Of a DNA stretch of 64,000 nucleotides, positions 10,849 to 23,366 are shown piece by piece. The notes under the pieces are model-generated. The model saw only the letters and a list, made by a program, of their open reading frames with translations. It searched no databases and was not told the origin of the DNA. Numbering within the stretch: position 1 is the first letter of the stretch; each line of letters begins with the position of its first letter. This DNA comes from Bifidobacterium mizhiense (GTDB taxonomy: Bacteria > Actinomycetota > Actinomycetes > Actinomycetales > Bifidobacteriaceae): the NCBI RefSeq assembly GCF_020884755.1, contig NZ_BPWE01000001.1, forward strand, positions 1 to 64,000, given 5' to 3'. The position numbers and the translations under genes were made by a program.

Positions 10849-13392
10849 TCAGGGACGGCTCAGATGCAGATGGTCGGCCAGGTAGCGGCCGGTCACCGAA
10901 TCAGGGTTACGGGCCACTGATTCAGGGTCGCCCTGGGCCACGATCCTTCCGCCTCGGTCACCACCCCCCGGGCCCATATCGACCACATGGTCTGCGTTGG
11001 CGATCATGTCCAGATCATGCTCGATGAAGACCACCGTGGCCCCCTTGCTGACCAGGCGCTCCAGCACCCCGATCAGGACGCGCACATCCAAGGGATGCAG
11101 GCCGGTGGTGGGTTCGTCCAGGACGAACATGGAGCCATTCTGTCTGCGGCCCAATTCGTTGGACAACTTCAGCCGCTGGGCCTCCCCGCCAGACAGGGAT
11201 GGGGTGTCCTCCCCCAGGGTCAGGTAGTCCAGGCCCAGATCCTTCAGTGTCTGCAGGCCTCGGCGGATGGCCGTGTACTCCCGGCCCTGCGCGAAGACCT
11301 CCAGGGCTCGGCCCACCTCCATGGCCAGCAGATCGGGTAGGCTCAGCGGCTCCGGGTGGGCCGGCGTGGACAGACGGTACTGCTCGGTTTCCGGGCGGTA
11401 TCGACGACCCTGGCAGCTGGGGCAGGTAATGGGGATGTCCGGCAGGAACTGCACATCCAGACTGATCTGGCCGGTGCCGTCGCATTGGGGACAGCGCAGC
11501 GATCCTGTGTTGTAGGAGAATGCGGAGATGCCCAGCTTGTCTTTTTCCGCCTGGTCAGTGGCCGCGAAGAGTCGGCGCAGCCGGTCCATCAGCCCCGAGT
11601 AGGTGGCCACTGTGGAACGCACGTTGATGCCTATGGGCGAGGAGTCCACCAGGCGAACCCTGTCGATGCCCGCCGGGTCCAGACTGTGCACATGCTTGGG
11701 CATGGGGTCGCCTTGAATTTGGGCCTGCAGGGCCGGGACCAGGGACTCCAGGATCATGGTGGTCTTGCCCGAGCCGGATACGCCGGTCACCGCCGTCATG
11801 CATCCCCGAGGAATGGCCAGATCCAGCGGGTGGACCGTGTGAATGGGTCCTGACTGCATGCGGATCCATTCATCCTCTGCAGGCATAGGGTGGCGGTCTC
11901 GTACCAGAACAGGCTCGCGTCCATCCAGAAAACCTGCAATGCGCGAGTCCGGGTCTGCAGCGATCCGCTCAGGGGCTCCCTGGGCCAGAATCCTGCCGCC
12001 ACGCTCCCCTGCTCCGGGACCCATTTCGATTAGATAGTCGGCTGATTGCAAAACCTTGACGTCATGATCGACGAAAACCACGGAATTGCCGTCGGCCAGC
12101 AGGTCGCGCATGACCCCTATCAGCCCCTCCAGGTTGGCGGGATGCAGACCGGTCGAAGGCTCGTCCAGCACATAGAGCACGCCTGTGGTCTCATTGCGGA
12201 CAGCCCTGGCCAACTGGGCCCGCTGCCGCTCGCCTGTGGACAGAGAGGCGCTGGAACGATCCAGGGTCAGGTAGCTCAGTCCCAGTTGGATCAACCGCCT
12301 ACCCATTTCGTCCAAGGTCTTGCAGAGGGCCGAGGCCATGGGCTGCATGGGTTCAGGCAGCGTGGGTGGCAGCTTCCGGCCCCAGTCCAGCACCTTATCC
12401 AGGGGCCAGGAGGTGACCTCGGCCAGATTGTCCCCGTTGATTCGGGGCAGACGGGCTCGTTGGTTGAGCCGGGTGCCCTTGCAGTCCGGGCAGGTCCGCT
12501 CGGTCAGGAACTTGGCCACCTTGGCCAGACGCTTGTCGTCGTTGGCCCTCTTGAGCTCCTCGGTCACGGTCAGCCGTGCGTTGCGGAAGGTGAAGTCCAG
12601 CTCGTGGACACCCTTGATCGAAGTAATGGTGATGTGCTTCTTCTCGGCAGGCCCCTCGAAGACGATCTTCCGCTCCCGATCGGTCAGATCCCGCCAGGGC
12701 ACGTCAGTGCGGACTCCGAACTCGCGCACGATGTCGGGCTGGACATTGAAGCCGAAGGTCCGCCAGGGCACCACGGCCCCCTGGTCGATGGTCAGGCTGT
12801 CATCGGGAACCAGGGTGGCATCGTCCACCTCGCGCACGGTCCCGGTCCCCTGGCAGGTGGGGCAGGCTCCCAAGGAGTTGAAGGCCAGCTCCTCAGCGCT
12901 GGGAGGCTCGACTTTAGCACCGCAGGTGGGGCAAGTGATGGGCATCTCGGCTGCCACAGCCAGAGTGGGCTCCTGTCGATGACCATTGGGGCAGACATGG
13001 CTGGCCAGCCGGGAGAACATCAACCTGAGCACGTTGAGCAGCTCGGTGGCGGTGCCGAAGGTGGAGCGCATGCCGCCCACGCCCGGCCGCTGACGCAGGG
13101 CCAGGGCAGGAGGCAGGAAACGCACCGACTCCACCTGGGGACGCTGGGCCTGGGTCATCCGCCTCCTGGTGTAGGTGGACAGGGATTCCAGGTAACGCCG
13201 GGACCCCTCGGCATAGAGGACCCCCAGAGCCAGGGAGGACTTGCCGGAACCAGAGACCCCGGCGATGCCTACCAAGCGATTGAGAGGAATGTCTACATCC
13301 AGGTTGCGCAGGTTGTGGACCCTGGCGCCGCGGACAAGGATGGCCTTGGGCGGTGCGGAGAGGTTTTTGCCGGTCTCCCCGCTGTCGCTCAT
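10849..13392 (-). CDS. UvrA-like ABC ATPase lacking the UvrB-binding domain
   Basis: An 847-residue tandem ABC ATPase of the UvrA family. Two Walker A motifs (GVSGSGKSS near residue 43 and GVSGSGKTT near 549), two signature motifs (LSTGERQRAQ near 391 and LSGGEAQRLK near 741) and zinc-finger CPxC pairs (CPTC, CPDC, CPQC, CPSC) are visible. It is about 100 residues shorter than housekeeping UvrA and seems to lack the UvrB-interaction region. This is typical of UvrA2/DrrC-type paralogues linked to resistance to DNA-binding drugs. Its ATG overlaps the aroQ stop (ATGA), so it is co-translated with shikimate genes. Its role in repair or drug tolerance is inferred from the family. Confidence 0.88.
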   Translation of the reverse strand: MSDSGETGKNLSAPPKAILVRGARVHNLRNLDVDIPLNRLVGIAGVSGSGKSSLALGVLYAEGSRRYLESLSTYTRRRMTQAQRPQVESVRFLPPALALRQRPGVGGMRSTFGTATELLNVLRLMFSRLASHVCPNGHRQEPTLAVAAEMPITCPTCGAKVEPPSAEELAFNSLGACPTCQGTGTVREVDDATLVPDDSLTIDQGAVVPWRTFGFNVQPDIVREFGVRTDVPWRDLTDRERKIVFEGPAEKKHITITSIKGVHELDFTFRNARLTVTEELKRANDDKRLAKVAKFLTERTCPDCKGTRLNQRARLPRINGDNLAEVTSWPLDKVLDWGRKLPPTLPEPMQPMASALCKTLDEMGRRLIQLGLSYLTLDRSSASLSTGERQRAQLARAVRNETTGVLYVLDEPSTGLHPANLEGLIGVMRDLLADGNSVVFVDHDVKVLQSADYLIEMGPGAGERGGRILAQGAPERIAADPDSRIAGFLDGREPVLVRDRHPMPAEDEWIRMQSGPIHTVHPLDLAIPRGCMTAVTGVSGSGKTTMILESLVPALQAQIQGDPMPKHVHSLDPAGIDRVRLVDSSPIGINVRSTVATYSGLMDRLRRLFAATDQAEKDKLGISAFSYNTGSLRCPQCDGTGQISLDVQFLPDIPITCPSCQGRRYRPETEQYRLSTPAHPEPLSLPDLLAMEVGRALEVFAQGREYTAIRRGLQTLKDLGLDYLTLGEDTPSLSGGEAQRLKLSNELGRRQNGSMFVLDEPTTGLHPLDVRVLIGVLERLVSKGATVVFIEHDLDMIANADHVVDMGPGGGDRGGRIVAQGDPESVARNPDSVTGRYLADHLHLSRP

Positions 13393-13859
13393 GCGTTCTC
13401 CAGCAGGTGGGCCACTGCTTCCAGGGCCAGCCGGTAGCCGTAGAAGCCCATGCCGGTGATGGTGCCTGTGGCCACCGGCGAGATGACGCTACGTCGACGG
13501 AAGGCCTCCCTGGATGCCGGATTGGAAATATGGACCTCCATCAGCGGCAGCCCTGCCTGCGTGACTTGGACGGCGGCATCGGAAAGCCCGTAACTGTAGT
13601 GGGTGAAGGCGGCGGGGTTGAGCACCACTGCACTGCGCTGATCCACCGCCTGGTGCATCCAGCGAATGACCTGGCCCTCGTCGTCCGACTGCAGCACCTG
13701 AACATCCAGACCCAGCTGCTGGCCCCAGTCTTCGCAGTCCCGGGTCAGAGTCGCCAGATCCTGACGACCGTAGACATCAGGGTCGCGCACACCCAGCCGA
13801 CCCAGGTTGGGTCCGTTGACCACCAGAACCGTCTGCCTGCCCTTGTCGGCATCCGCCAT
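13389..13859 (-). CDS. aroQ: Type II 3-dehydroquinate dehydratase
   Basis: A 156-residue dodecamer-forming dehydratase for step three of the shikimate pathway. The type II signatures are VVNGPNLGRLGVRDPDVYG (residues ~12-30, with the catalytic tyrosine), LNPAAFTHYSYGLSDA (near 81) and EVHISNPASREAFRRRS (near 106, with the catalytic histidine). It lies 3 bp downstream of the aroKB stop. Its ribosome binding site sits inside the end of aroKB. Confidence 0.96.
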   Translation of the reverse strand: MADADKGRQTVLVVNGPNLGRLGVRDPDVYGRQDLATLTRDCEDWGQQLGLDVQVLQSDDEGQVIRWMHQAVDQRSAVVLNPAAFTHYSYGLSDAAVQVTQAGLPLMEVHISNPASREAFRRRSVISPVATGTITGMGFYGYRLALEAVAHLLENA

Positions 13860-13862
13860 CTG

Positions 13863-15494
13863 TCATTCCTCCTTGCGTATGGCCTGGAAGGCCTCCTTGA
13901 TCGCCGAGACCGGTGGGTCGTCCAGGTGGGTGGGTTTGCCCAAACCATCAAGAATGATAAACCGCAACTTGTTGCCACGGGCCTTTTTGTCCCGATGCAT
14001 GAGGGCCAGCACCTGGTCGAAGTCGCCCCCGTTCCACCAGGTCCTCAGACCCAGGGAGGACAGAAGCTGCCGATGATAGTCGACCGCCTCCTGATCCAGG
14101 TGACCGGTGATCCTTGCCAGCTCGGCTGCAAAGACCATGCCCACGGACACGGCCTGACCATGCCGCCAGGTGAAGTGTTCGATCTTTTCGATGGCATGGC
14201 CCAGGGTGTGGCCATAGTTGAGGAACTCCCGCAAGCCGGACTCCTTGAGGTCCACCGAGACGTGCCGGGCCTTGACCTCGACGGTGCGTTCGATCAGATC
14301 CTGGACCACCGTGCCCAGCCACTGGTCGGACTCCTGTCCGTCAAAGGAACGAAGAGACTCAGCCCGCTCCTCCAGCTCGCGCAGGATGCCCCCGTCCATG
14401 ATGAAGCCGGACTTGGCCACCTCGCCCAGGCCCTCCACAAAGATCTCATTGGGCAGGGTCCGCAGGGTCCGCAGATCAGCCAGGACGCCGACAGGGGTAT
14501 AGAAGCTGCCGACCAGATTCTTGCCCTGCTCCAGATTGATGCCGGTTTTGCCTCCGGTGGAGGCGTCGACCATGGCCAGCAGGGAGGTGGGGCAGTTCAC
14601 ATAACGGATGCCCCTCATCCAGGTGGCGGCGATGAATCCGGCCTGATCTGTGGCCGCTCCCCCGCCCAGTCCCACAACCGCGTCGGAACGGGTGAAGCCC
14701 TCGGTGGCCAGGCGCTCCCAGATACCCTGGCTGACCTTGACGGTCTTGCCGGCCTCCGCGTCGGGAATGGTCAGATCCACTACCTGGTAACCGGCTTGTC
14801 GAAGCAGGGCCCGGGCATGGTCGGAATGACGCTGAACCGGCTGGGTGTGAATCAGGGCCACACGCATGGTCTGGTCGCCAAGCAGCTCATGCAGCCGCCC
14901 GGTCACGCCTGCACCGATCCTCACATCGTAGGGGTCGGGACCGCTGACGTGAACCACCCGCTCAGTCAAGGCATCCGCCAGCCGTCTGGCCAGGGCTCGG
15001 GGGGTGGTGTTCCTGGATTTAAGGGTGATGGTGGCCAGCTCCTGGTAGACGCTGCGACGCTCACGGTAGAGAGCCATCCAGCGCTCCGATGCGCCGCCGC
15101 GGAGTAAGGGACGATGATCCGACCGAGCTGCTCGGCTGACCCCCTCCTCGGGGTCGACCTGCAGGTAGACCACAGCGCCACCTGCCCGCCGATAGTCCTG
15201 CAAGGCCTGGAAGACCTCGGTGCTCATGGGAGCGCCTCCTCCCAGGGACAGGATACCGCCGGAAAAGTCCTTCAAGAGGTCCAGGACCGCCCTGGTCTCC
15301 ATATCGCGGAAGGCCTGCTCACCTTGAGTGTCGAAGATCTCGCTGACCGATTGGCCTGCTTCCTCCTCGATGCACTGGTCCGTATCCCGGAAGGGCGTCT
15401 TGATCAGGGCGGCCGTCTCCCTGCCCAGACGGGTCTTGCCCGCACCGGGCATGCCAATCACGACAGCCTTGGGCATGCTGCTGCTTTCAATCAT
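13863..15494 (-). CDS. aroKB: Bifunctional shikimate kinase / 3-dehydroquinate synthase
   Basis: A fusion of about 543 residues. The N-terminal ~175 residues are shikimate kinase, with Walker [13 protein letters not shown] near residue 13, the SLGGGAPMS loop near 80 and the RPLLRG lid near 122. The C-terminal ~350 residues are 3-dehydroquinate synthase, with NAD-binding [17 protein letters not shown] near 270, [14 protein letters not shown] near 310 and metal-ligand histidines in [11 protein letters not shown]. The frame is open to 15578, but the ATG at 15494 has a GGGCGGA ribosome site and avoids overlapping aroC. The two domains supply non-consecutive steps (dehydroquinate formation and shikimate phosphorylation). 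Confidence 0.93.
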   Translation of the reverse strand: MIESSSMPKAVVIGMPGAGKTRLGRETAALIKTPFRDTDQCIEEEAGQSVSEIFDTQGEQAFRDMETRAVLDLLKDFSGGILSLGGGAPMSTEVFQALQDYRRAGGAVVYLQVDPEEGVSRAARSDHRPLLRGGASERWMALYRERRSVYQELATITLKSRNTTPRALARRLADALTERVVHVSGPDPYDVRIGAGVTGRLHELLGDQTMRVALIHTQPVQRHSDHARALLRQAGYQVVDLTIPDAEAGKTVKVSQGIWERLATEGFTRSDAVVGLGGGAATDQAGFIAATWMRGIRYVNCPTSLLAMVDASTGGKTGINLEQGKNLVGSFYTPVGVLADLRTLRTLPNEIFVEGLGEVAKSGFIMDGGILRELEERAESLRSFDGQESDQWLGTVVQDLIERTVEVKARHVSVDLKESGLREFLNYGHTLGHAIEKIEHFTWRHGQAVSVGMVFAAELARITGHLDQEAVDYHRQLLSSLGLRTWWNGGDFDQVLALMHRDKKARGNKLRFIILDGLGKPTHLDDPPVSAIKEAFQAIRKEE

Positions 15495-15507
15495 GCAAGT
15501 CCGCCCC

Positions 15508-16701
15508 TCACCGTAGATGCTCGGGCCAGGACTGGAGGTAGGCCTGAGCGTTGCGCCGAACCTCCTCAAGCGAGTCACCGCCGAACTTCTCCAAGGAAAA
15601 CCGTGCCAGGGTCAGATTCATCATGGCTTCGCCGATCACTGCGGCGGCAGGCACGGCGGTCACGTCGGAACGCTGATGGATGGCCTGGGCAGGCTGGCCG
15701 GTGGCCACATCCACCGTGCGCAGGGCCCGAGGCACCGAGGAGATGGGCTTCATGGCGGCCCTCACCCTGATGGGCTGGCCGTTGGAGGTGCCACCCTCCA
15801 GGCCGCCAGCATGGTTGCTGAGTCTGCGGATGGTGCCGTCCGGACCGGGCTCCATCTCGTCATGGGCCTGTGAACCGGGGCGATCAGCCTCGCGGAAACC
15901 ATCACCGATCTCCACGCCCTTGATGGCCTGAATACCCATGAAGGCACTGGCCAGGGCAGCATCCAGACGTCGGTCGTCCTCCATATAGGTGCCCAGACCT
16001 GCCGGCACACCATAGGCGATAACCTCGAAGACCCCGCCGGCAGTGTCGCCATCCTTCTTGATCTGGTCAATTCTGGCCATCATCCGCTTCTCGGCGTCCT
16101 TATCCAGGGTCCTGACCGGCGAAGCGTCCAGTGCAGGTCCGTCTTCGGGGCCGGGCGTGACTTCATGACCCTCCAGGCCGACCCCGGCTATGGAGATGAC
16201 ATGGGAGACGGTCCGTATTCCTAAAGCCTGCTGCAGGAAGTCAGCCGCTACCGATCCCAGGGCCACCCGGGATGCGGTCTCCCTGGCCGAAGAGCGTTCG
16301 AGGACTGGACGTGCATCGGTAAACCCGTACTTGCGCATACCGGTGAGATCGGCATGGCCGGGCCTGGGCCGGGTCAGTGGGGCGTTGCGACCGGTCGCCG
16401 GGGGCTCCTGGTCGGCAGGCAGCTCGTCCACGCTCATGACCTGCTGCCACTTGGGCCACTCCGTGTTGCCGATCTCGATAGCCACCGGAGAACCGAGCGT
16501 CCGTCCATGCCTGACCCCGGTCAGCAGCCGAACCTTGTCCTGTTCAAAGCCCATCCTGGCCCCACGACCATAGCCCAGCCGACGACGGGCCAAGGCCGAT
16601 TCAATATCCTTGGTGGACACGGCGACCCCTGCGGGCAGACCCTCCATCATGGCCACCAGGGCCTCTCCATGGGATTCCCCTGCCGTCTGCCAGCGCAACA
16701 T
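15508..16701 (-). CDS. aroC: Chorismate synthase
   Basis: A 397-residue FMN-dependent enzyme making chorismate from EPSP, the last common step of aromatic biosynthesis. Signatures are [18 protein letters not shown] at the N-terminus, [11 protein letters not shown] with the nearby [19 protein letters not shown], and the C-terminal [16 protein letters not shown]. The frame is open to a TTG at 16707. The ATG at 16701 is preferred because AGGAG lies 7 nt upstream. It heads the aroC-aroKB-aroQ-uvrA-like operon, divergent from the prepilin peptidase gene. Confidence 0.96.
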   Translation of the reverse strand: MLRWQTAGESHGEALVAMMEGLPAGVAVSTKDIESALARRRLGYGRGARMGFEQDKVRLLTGVRHGRTLGSPVAIEIGNTEWPKWQQVMSVDELPADQEPPATGRNAPLTRPRPGHADLTGMRKYGFTDARPVLERSSARETASRVALGSVAADFLQQALGIRTVSHVISIAGVGLEGHEVTPGPEDGPALDASPVRTLDKDAEKRMMARIDQIKKDGDTAGGVFEVIAYGVPAGLGTYMEDDRRLDAALASAFMGIQAIKGVEIGDGFREADRPGSQAHDEMEPGPDGTIRRLSNHAGGLEGGTSNGQPIRVRAAMKPISSVPRALRTVDVATGQPAQAIHQRSDVTAVPAAAVIGEAMMNLTLARFSLEKFGGDSLEEVRRNAQAYLQSWPEHLR

Positions 16702-16763
16702 ATTCAAGCTCCTCGTTTGTTCCTCGTTTGCCAGGTTAGGGCTACGTATGATTATCTTAGAAG

Positions 16764-17240
16764 ATGGTCTACCTCATCCCAGCGCCGGGACTGCTGACCG
16801 CCCTCCTCCTGGCCCTGATCGACATCCGCTCCCGGCGAGTCCCACGTCTTCTAGTGCTCTTGGGGCTGGTGCTGCAGACCGTGACCCTGCTGGTCTTTTC
16901 ACTGATCCAAGCGCAACCGATGCTGCTGGTGCAGTGCCTGCTGCTGACTCTGGCCTCTGCAGGCCTTCAGCTCATGCTAGCCCTGATCCGACCCGGTGCC
17001 CTGGGGCTGGGCGACGTGACGGCCACAGGTCTGGTGGCCCTGAGCCTGTCGGTTCTGGGATGGACAACGATCCTGGTCTGGTGGGTGATGATGGGACTGC
17101 TGGGGTTGGTTGCCCTGGCCCTGGCCTGGTTGGCCCGTCACCGCAGCGGACCAGCCAGACCAAACAACCCCCTCTCGCTGGCCTATGTCCCGGTCATCCT
17201 CGCAGCAGCGGCAGTGGCCCTGGCCATTGATGCCATCTAG
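16764..17240 (+). CDS. Prepilin peptidase, A24 family (short form)
   Basis: A 158-residue membrane protease with about six hydrophobic segments. The two aspartates of the GxGD family are present: Asp20 in [10 protein letters not shown] and the GLGDVTAT motif near residue 89. The N-terminal methyltransferase domain of PilD is absent, as in TadV/CpaA-type enzymes that process Flp pilins. The ATG lies close to a TATGAT-like -10, so the transcript may be nearly leaderless. No pilus gene lies in the window, so its substrates must be encoded elsewhere. Confidence 0.85.
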   Translation: MVYLIPAPGLLTALLLALIDIRSRRVPRLLVLLGLVLQTVTLLVFSLIQAQPMLLVQCLLLTLASAGLQLMLALIRPGALGLGDVTATGLVALSLSVLGWTTILVWWVMMGLLGLVALALAWLARHRSGPARPNNPLSLAYVPVILAAAAVALAIDAI

Positions 17241-17292
17241 AACCGACAAGCACCTGACCGGGGTTGGGATCCTCAAATCCAAGGAAAATGTG

Positions 17293-18489
17293 CTAATTGT
17301 TCTGCTCGTTGTGCTTGGATTCCCAGGCCTTGTATTCCTTGACATCTCGGTTGAACTGATCCTGGTTGTCGCTGAACCTGGTCTCCCCAGTGTCCATGTT
17401 GACGGTCACGAAATAGAGCCAGTTGCCCGACTCCGGGTGCATGGCCGCCTGGATGGCCTCGTCTCCCGGGCTGCCGATGGGGCCTGGAGGCAGGCCCTGG
17501 TGGACCCTGGTGTTGTAGGGGTCGTCGGCATTCTGCAGCATGGCATCGGTCAGCTTCAAGGCCGAGACGTTGTTGGAGTAGGCCACCGTGCTGTCCATGC
17601 CCAAGGGCATTCCCTTGGCCAAGCGGTTGTCGATAACCCTTGCCACCTTGCCGTAGTATTCCGATTTGTTGACCTCGGCTTCGGTAATCGAGGCTGTATT
17701 CAGGATGGTCTGCCGTTCCTGACCTCCGGGTACGCCCAGCTGATCCAGATGCTCAATACGCTTGGAGACCAGGTTGGTCAGGATGGCCTTGGCCGACCCG
17801 GCCTTGCGCACATCGTACTCCCCGGGTTGCAGCCAGCCTTCAAAGTCTCCCTGGGCCTCCTGGGGCAGAATCCCATCCCCCTTGGCTTGAACCAAGGCAT
17901 CGAATTCGCTCTGCGGCACCCCAGAGAGCTGAGCGGCCCTGGCAATCACATCACGCACCCGCTCGCCGGCCCGCACCTGCAGGAAGCCCCCGGCCTTGTT
18001 CCGGTCAGTCAGAATGGTCACGACATCGGAGGCTTTCATCCGCAGACGCAGATCGAAGGTGCCAGGCACCAGCCTGGACTCGGACTGGGCGCTGGTGATG
18101 GCGTGCAAGAAGGCCTCCGTGGACTTGACCACTCCAGCCTTGACCAAGTTGGCACCGACCTGATCAGCCCCCTGGCCGCTCTCGACCGTGAACTCCACCG
18201 GCGCTCCACCAGGGCCGGGATAATCAGGGGCGACCTCCTTGGTGGCTACGATCCTGGGAGTTCCATGGCGTAGCCCACCCACCAGAATCACCACGCAGGA
18301 GGCAGCAACCACCACGGCCAAAGCGATGAGAAGGACCATAATCCGCTGACGGCGCTTGCGGCGTTCACGCCGACGACGCATCTCACGACGCGAACGAGGA
18401 GGACGTGGCGGCATGGCGGAGACCGGGGCTTGCCCATCGGCCACCCACTGGACCTTATCCTGGAAGAATTCCTGCATGTCGTCGGCCAA
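17293..18489 (-). CDS. mltG: MltG endolytic murein transglycosylase
   Basis: A 398-residue YceG/MltG-family enzyme that cleaves nascent peptidoglycan and helps end glycan strands. It has a very basic cytoplasmic segment (residues ~30-49), one membrane helix (~50-71) and a large extracellular domain. The catalytic glutamate is Glu270 in NTASITEAEV, and EGWLQPGEYDV near 217 is the family motif. The TTG start is supported by AAGGAG six bases upstream, and the gene begins directly after the ruvX stop. An ATG four codons later is possible. The gene order alaS-ruvX-mltG is conserved in actinobacteria. Confidence 0.92.
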   Translation of the reverse strand: MADDMQEFFQDKVQWVADGQAPVSAMPPRPPRSRREMRRRRERRKRRQRIMVLLIALAVVVAASCVVILVGGLRHGTPRIVATKEVAPDYPGPGGAPVEFTVESGQGADQVGANLVKAGVVKSTEAFLHAITSAQSESRLVPGTFDLRLRMKASDVVTILTDRNKAGGFLQVRAGERVRDVIARAAQLSGVPQSEFDALVQAKGDGILPQEAQGDFEGWLQPGEYDVRKAGSAKAILTNLVSKRIEHLDQLGVPGGQERQTILNTASITEAEVNKSEYYGKVARVIDNRLAKGMPLGMDSTVAYSNNVSALKLTDAMLQNADDPYNTRVHQGLPPGPIGSPGDEAIQAAMHPESGNWLYFVTVNMDTGETRFSDNQDQFNRDVKEYKAWESKHNEQNN

Positions 18490-18979
18490 TTACCACTCCT
18501 TGTCGGCACGTTGGTTGTCCAGGGCCGACTGCAGCAGCACAACAGCGGACTGCTGATCGACCACAGGACGATGTCTTCGCCCGTCCACGCGGGCATCGTA
18601 TAGCTGACGATGGGCGCTGACGGTCGTCAGTCGTTCGTCTCGCAATACTATACTGGGCTGCTGCTCAGGGGCAACGCCGGAATCTTGCGCAGCCTCCTGC
18701 AGGCGACCGGTCAGGGCACGCACCCAACGGGTCGCCTTTTTGGCGCTGCGACCAGCCTGGCCGCTCAGCAGCAGAGGGTATCCGACTACGACCTTGGACA
18801 CACATTTATCCATAATCAGGTCTTCCACCTGGTCCAGAGCCTGAAAGTAGTCGCCCTGAACCCTGATGTTGCCAGCAGGAAAGGCCAGGGTCAGCTCCGG
18901 GTCCGACAGGGCCAGACCCACCCTGGCTTCCCCAAGATCCACCCCCAGCCATACGGCTGTATGTGATCGCACGAGAAGC

Positions 18980-19002
<23 letters not shown>
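18490..19002 (-). CDS. ruvX: RuvX/YqgF pre-16S rRNA nuclease or Holliday junction resolvase
   Basis: A 170-residue RNase H-fold protein of the YqgF family, linked in other bacteria to 16S rRNA 5' maturation. The first catalytic aspartate is in [15 protein letters not shown] (near residue 20) and [10 protein letters not shown] carries the conserved Glu/Arg near 121. The frame starts at a GTG inside the end of alaS (23-bp overlap). A second GTG at 18969 with GAGAGG upstream is an alternative start. Confidence 0.88.
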
Positions 19003-21661
<2,659 letters not shown>

Positions 21662-21827
21662 GCTGCTTCTGCTCCTTCAGACCCGTTGAATGCCGAGGGG
21701 ATTACGGGTTGTCCAAATGACTCGGTTGCCCAGGGCGCGAACAAGTCGCCCGCACTCCGGACTCATAGCTGAATATGGTGATTTTACACCGGCCAGGCCC
21801 ATCTGTCCCGGCCTGTCCGCCCCAGGC

Positions 21828-22067
21828 TCAGCCCTGGAAACGGTCCAGATAGCGGCGGTCCAGCTCGTCCTGCCGCTGGTGCATCGTCTGGGTGAACTGG
21901 CGCACCAGGCCGGACAGGGTCCGTGAAGCCACCTGGTCCTGATCCTCGCCCAGCACGAATTCCCTTGCGCGCTTGGGGGTATTGGCCCTCACATAGGCCT
22001 CGGCCTTGGTCACCAGGACCACGCCTGCCGTGACGCCCAGCCCCATCCAGAAGATCCGTTTGAACAT
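21828..22067 (-). CDS. Small membrane-anchored hypothetical protein upstream of alaS
   Basis: A 79-residue protein with one N-terminal hydrophobic segment (IFWMGLGVTAGVVLVTKAEA, about 5-24) followed by a charged cytoplasmic helix. It matches the small conserved protein that accompanies the DUF948 gene and alaS in many actinobacteria. Its ATG overlaps the stop of the DUF948 gene by one base (TGATG), so the two are co-translated and probably interact. The function is unknown. Confidence 0.75.
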   Translation of the reverse strand: MFKRIFWMGLGVTAGVVLVTKAEAYVRANTPKRAREFVLGEDQDQVASRTLSGLVRQFTQTMHQRQDELDRRYLDRFQG

Positions 22068-22513
22068 CAGCGGGTCCTCCCCTCGTTCCCTTGGCCCTCA
22101 TTGGCCTTTTGTGCGGTGGTCTTTGGTGCGGTGGAGGGCTTGGATTCGGCGCTGTTGCGGCCTCCTGAAAGGAATGACGAGATCGTCTTGCGCAGGGCGT
22201 AGAAGAAGGCCGCCACTTTGATGACCGGCTTTCCCAGCATTGATCCATACAGGTCGGTCAGGGCGCCAACGTTGCCTGCCGTGGTCGAAGCCGCTGCGGA
22301 GATGCGATTGACGTCAGTCAGAGTCTGGTTGAGCTGGGTGACCGTGCTGGTGGACTCGTCCAGGGTGGGCACCACATGGTCGCCCGCCTGCTTGATGGTC
22401 TGCGCCAGCTGATCGAAGAGCTTCCCCAGACGAATCAGGGGATAGATCAGAAACCCCGCCAGGATAGCGAAGGCAATGGCCGCTATCAGGCCGGCAATCT
22501 GTCCTACGTCCAT
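22067..22513 (-). CDS. DUF948 domain protein
   Basis: A 148-residue protein with one N-terminal membrane helix (~7-28), a coiled-coil-like heptad region rich in Thr/Ser/Asn (TLDESTSTVTQLNQTLTDVN, about 50-69) and a polar Lys/Ser/Thr-rich tail. This is the DUF948 pattern found in Gram-positive general-stress-type proteins. It is co-translated with the small protein downstream and stands in the conserved position between rpsD and alaS. The function is not known. Confidence 0.78.
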   Translation of the reverse strand: MDVGQIAGLIAAIAFAILAGFLIYPLIRLGKLFDQLAQTIKQAGDHVVPTLDESTSTVTQLNQTLTDVNRISAAASTTAGNVGALTDLYGSMLGKPVIKVAAFFYALRKTISSFLSGGRNSAESKPSTAPKTTAQKANEGQGNEGRTR

Positions 22514-22605
22514 CTGCTACCTCTCTTCCATTGGTACGATACTGGGGACAACGCTAGCACGCGCCGTCTATCAGTTCAGGCCATGACTGGCCTATTGAAG
22601 CCGGT

Positions 22606-23274
22606 TCATTGATTGAAGGACCGAACCTGGAGGGCCCGCTCAAAAGGAGCCTCCGTATCGAAGTCGAATATGGTGACACTTCCATTGCTTGGGCGACTGC
22701 TGGTGTCGTAACGCCCGCCGCCGAAGCGGTTGACCAGACTGAGCAAGGTGTTGCCGTGCGAGATCAGCAGGACGCGGTCGCCATTCTTTACATGCTGGTC
22801 GGCGGCAATCAGGGCGAATCCGGCGGCAATGCGAGTCCAGTACTCGCTGTCGGACTCGGCATCGCCAAAGGGATCGGCCTGCTTGAGGAAGTCCCTGGTG
22901 GCGGCCAGACCGAACTGGTCCACGATCTGCTGGTAGGTGCCTGCTCCATGGGGCGCGCCTGCAGCCCACCAGGCCATGGCCATGTCCTGTCCCTCGAAGT
23001 AGCCATAGAACTGCTCGCGGAAGTGACTGTCGCTGACCGGTTCGGGCTTCTTCTCCGACTGGTTCTGGGCCAGGATCCTGCGGACTGTCTCCTGGGCGCG
23101 TGTGGTGTCCGAGCAGTAGGCTGCCGCAAAACTCACCTTGCTCAATTTCTGGCCCGCACGGTCGGCATCCTCCAGCCCCGATGAGGTCAAAGGTGAGTTG
23201 GACCAGCCCTGGAGACGGTTGTAACGATTGAAATAGGTCTGCCCATGGCGGACGGCATACAGATGGAGCAACAT
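22606..23274 (-). CDS. Histidine phosphatase family protein (phosphoglycerate mutase-like)
   Basis: A 222-residue phosphatase of branch 1. The phospho-acceptor histidine is in AVRHGQTYFNRYNRLQGW (RHG at residues 9-11), the conserved Glu is in HFREQFYGYFEGQ and the second histidine is in LLISHGNTL near residue 178. The substrate cannot be inferred. It may be a broad phosphatase rather than a glycolytic mutase. It lies between rpsD and the DUF948 gene on the same strand, separated from each by about 92 bp. Confidence 0.88.
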   Translation of the reverse strand: MLLHLYAVRHGQTYFNRYNRLQGWSNSPLTSSGLEDADRAGQKLSKVSFAAAYCSDTTRAQETVRRILAQNQSEKKPEPVSDSHFREQFYGYFEGQDMAMAWWAAGAPHGAGTYQQIVDQFGLAATRDFLKQADPFGDAESDSEYWTRIAAGFALIAADQHVKNGDRVLLISHGNTLLSLVNRFGGGRYDTSSRPSNGSVTIFDFDTEAPFERALQVRSFNQ

Positions 23275-23328
23275 GTCCCTATTATCCCACCCATACCTCG
23301 GAAGGAGTCGCAGATCCTGACACGCAAA

Positions 23329-23352
23329 GGGCCCCGGACGAACCGGGGCCCC
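23329..23352 (-). terminator. Rho-independent terminator after rpsD
   Basis: A 9-bp perfect GC stem (GGGCCCCGG / CCGGGGCCC) with a five-base loop lies 15 bp after the rpsD stop. It is followed on the minus strand by TTTGCG, a short T run. Confidence 0.75.
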
Positions 23353-23366
23353 AAAGTTCTTGGTGG

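Noticed and set aside
12046-13437. 463-codon open frame opposite the UvrA-like gene
   Set aside because: It is Gly/Gln/His-rich without any family signature and lies fully inside the UvrA-like coding sequence.
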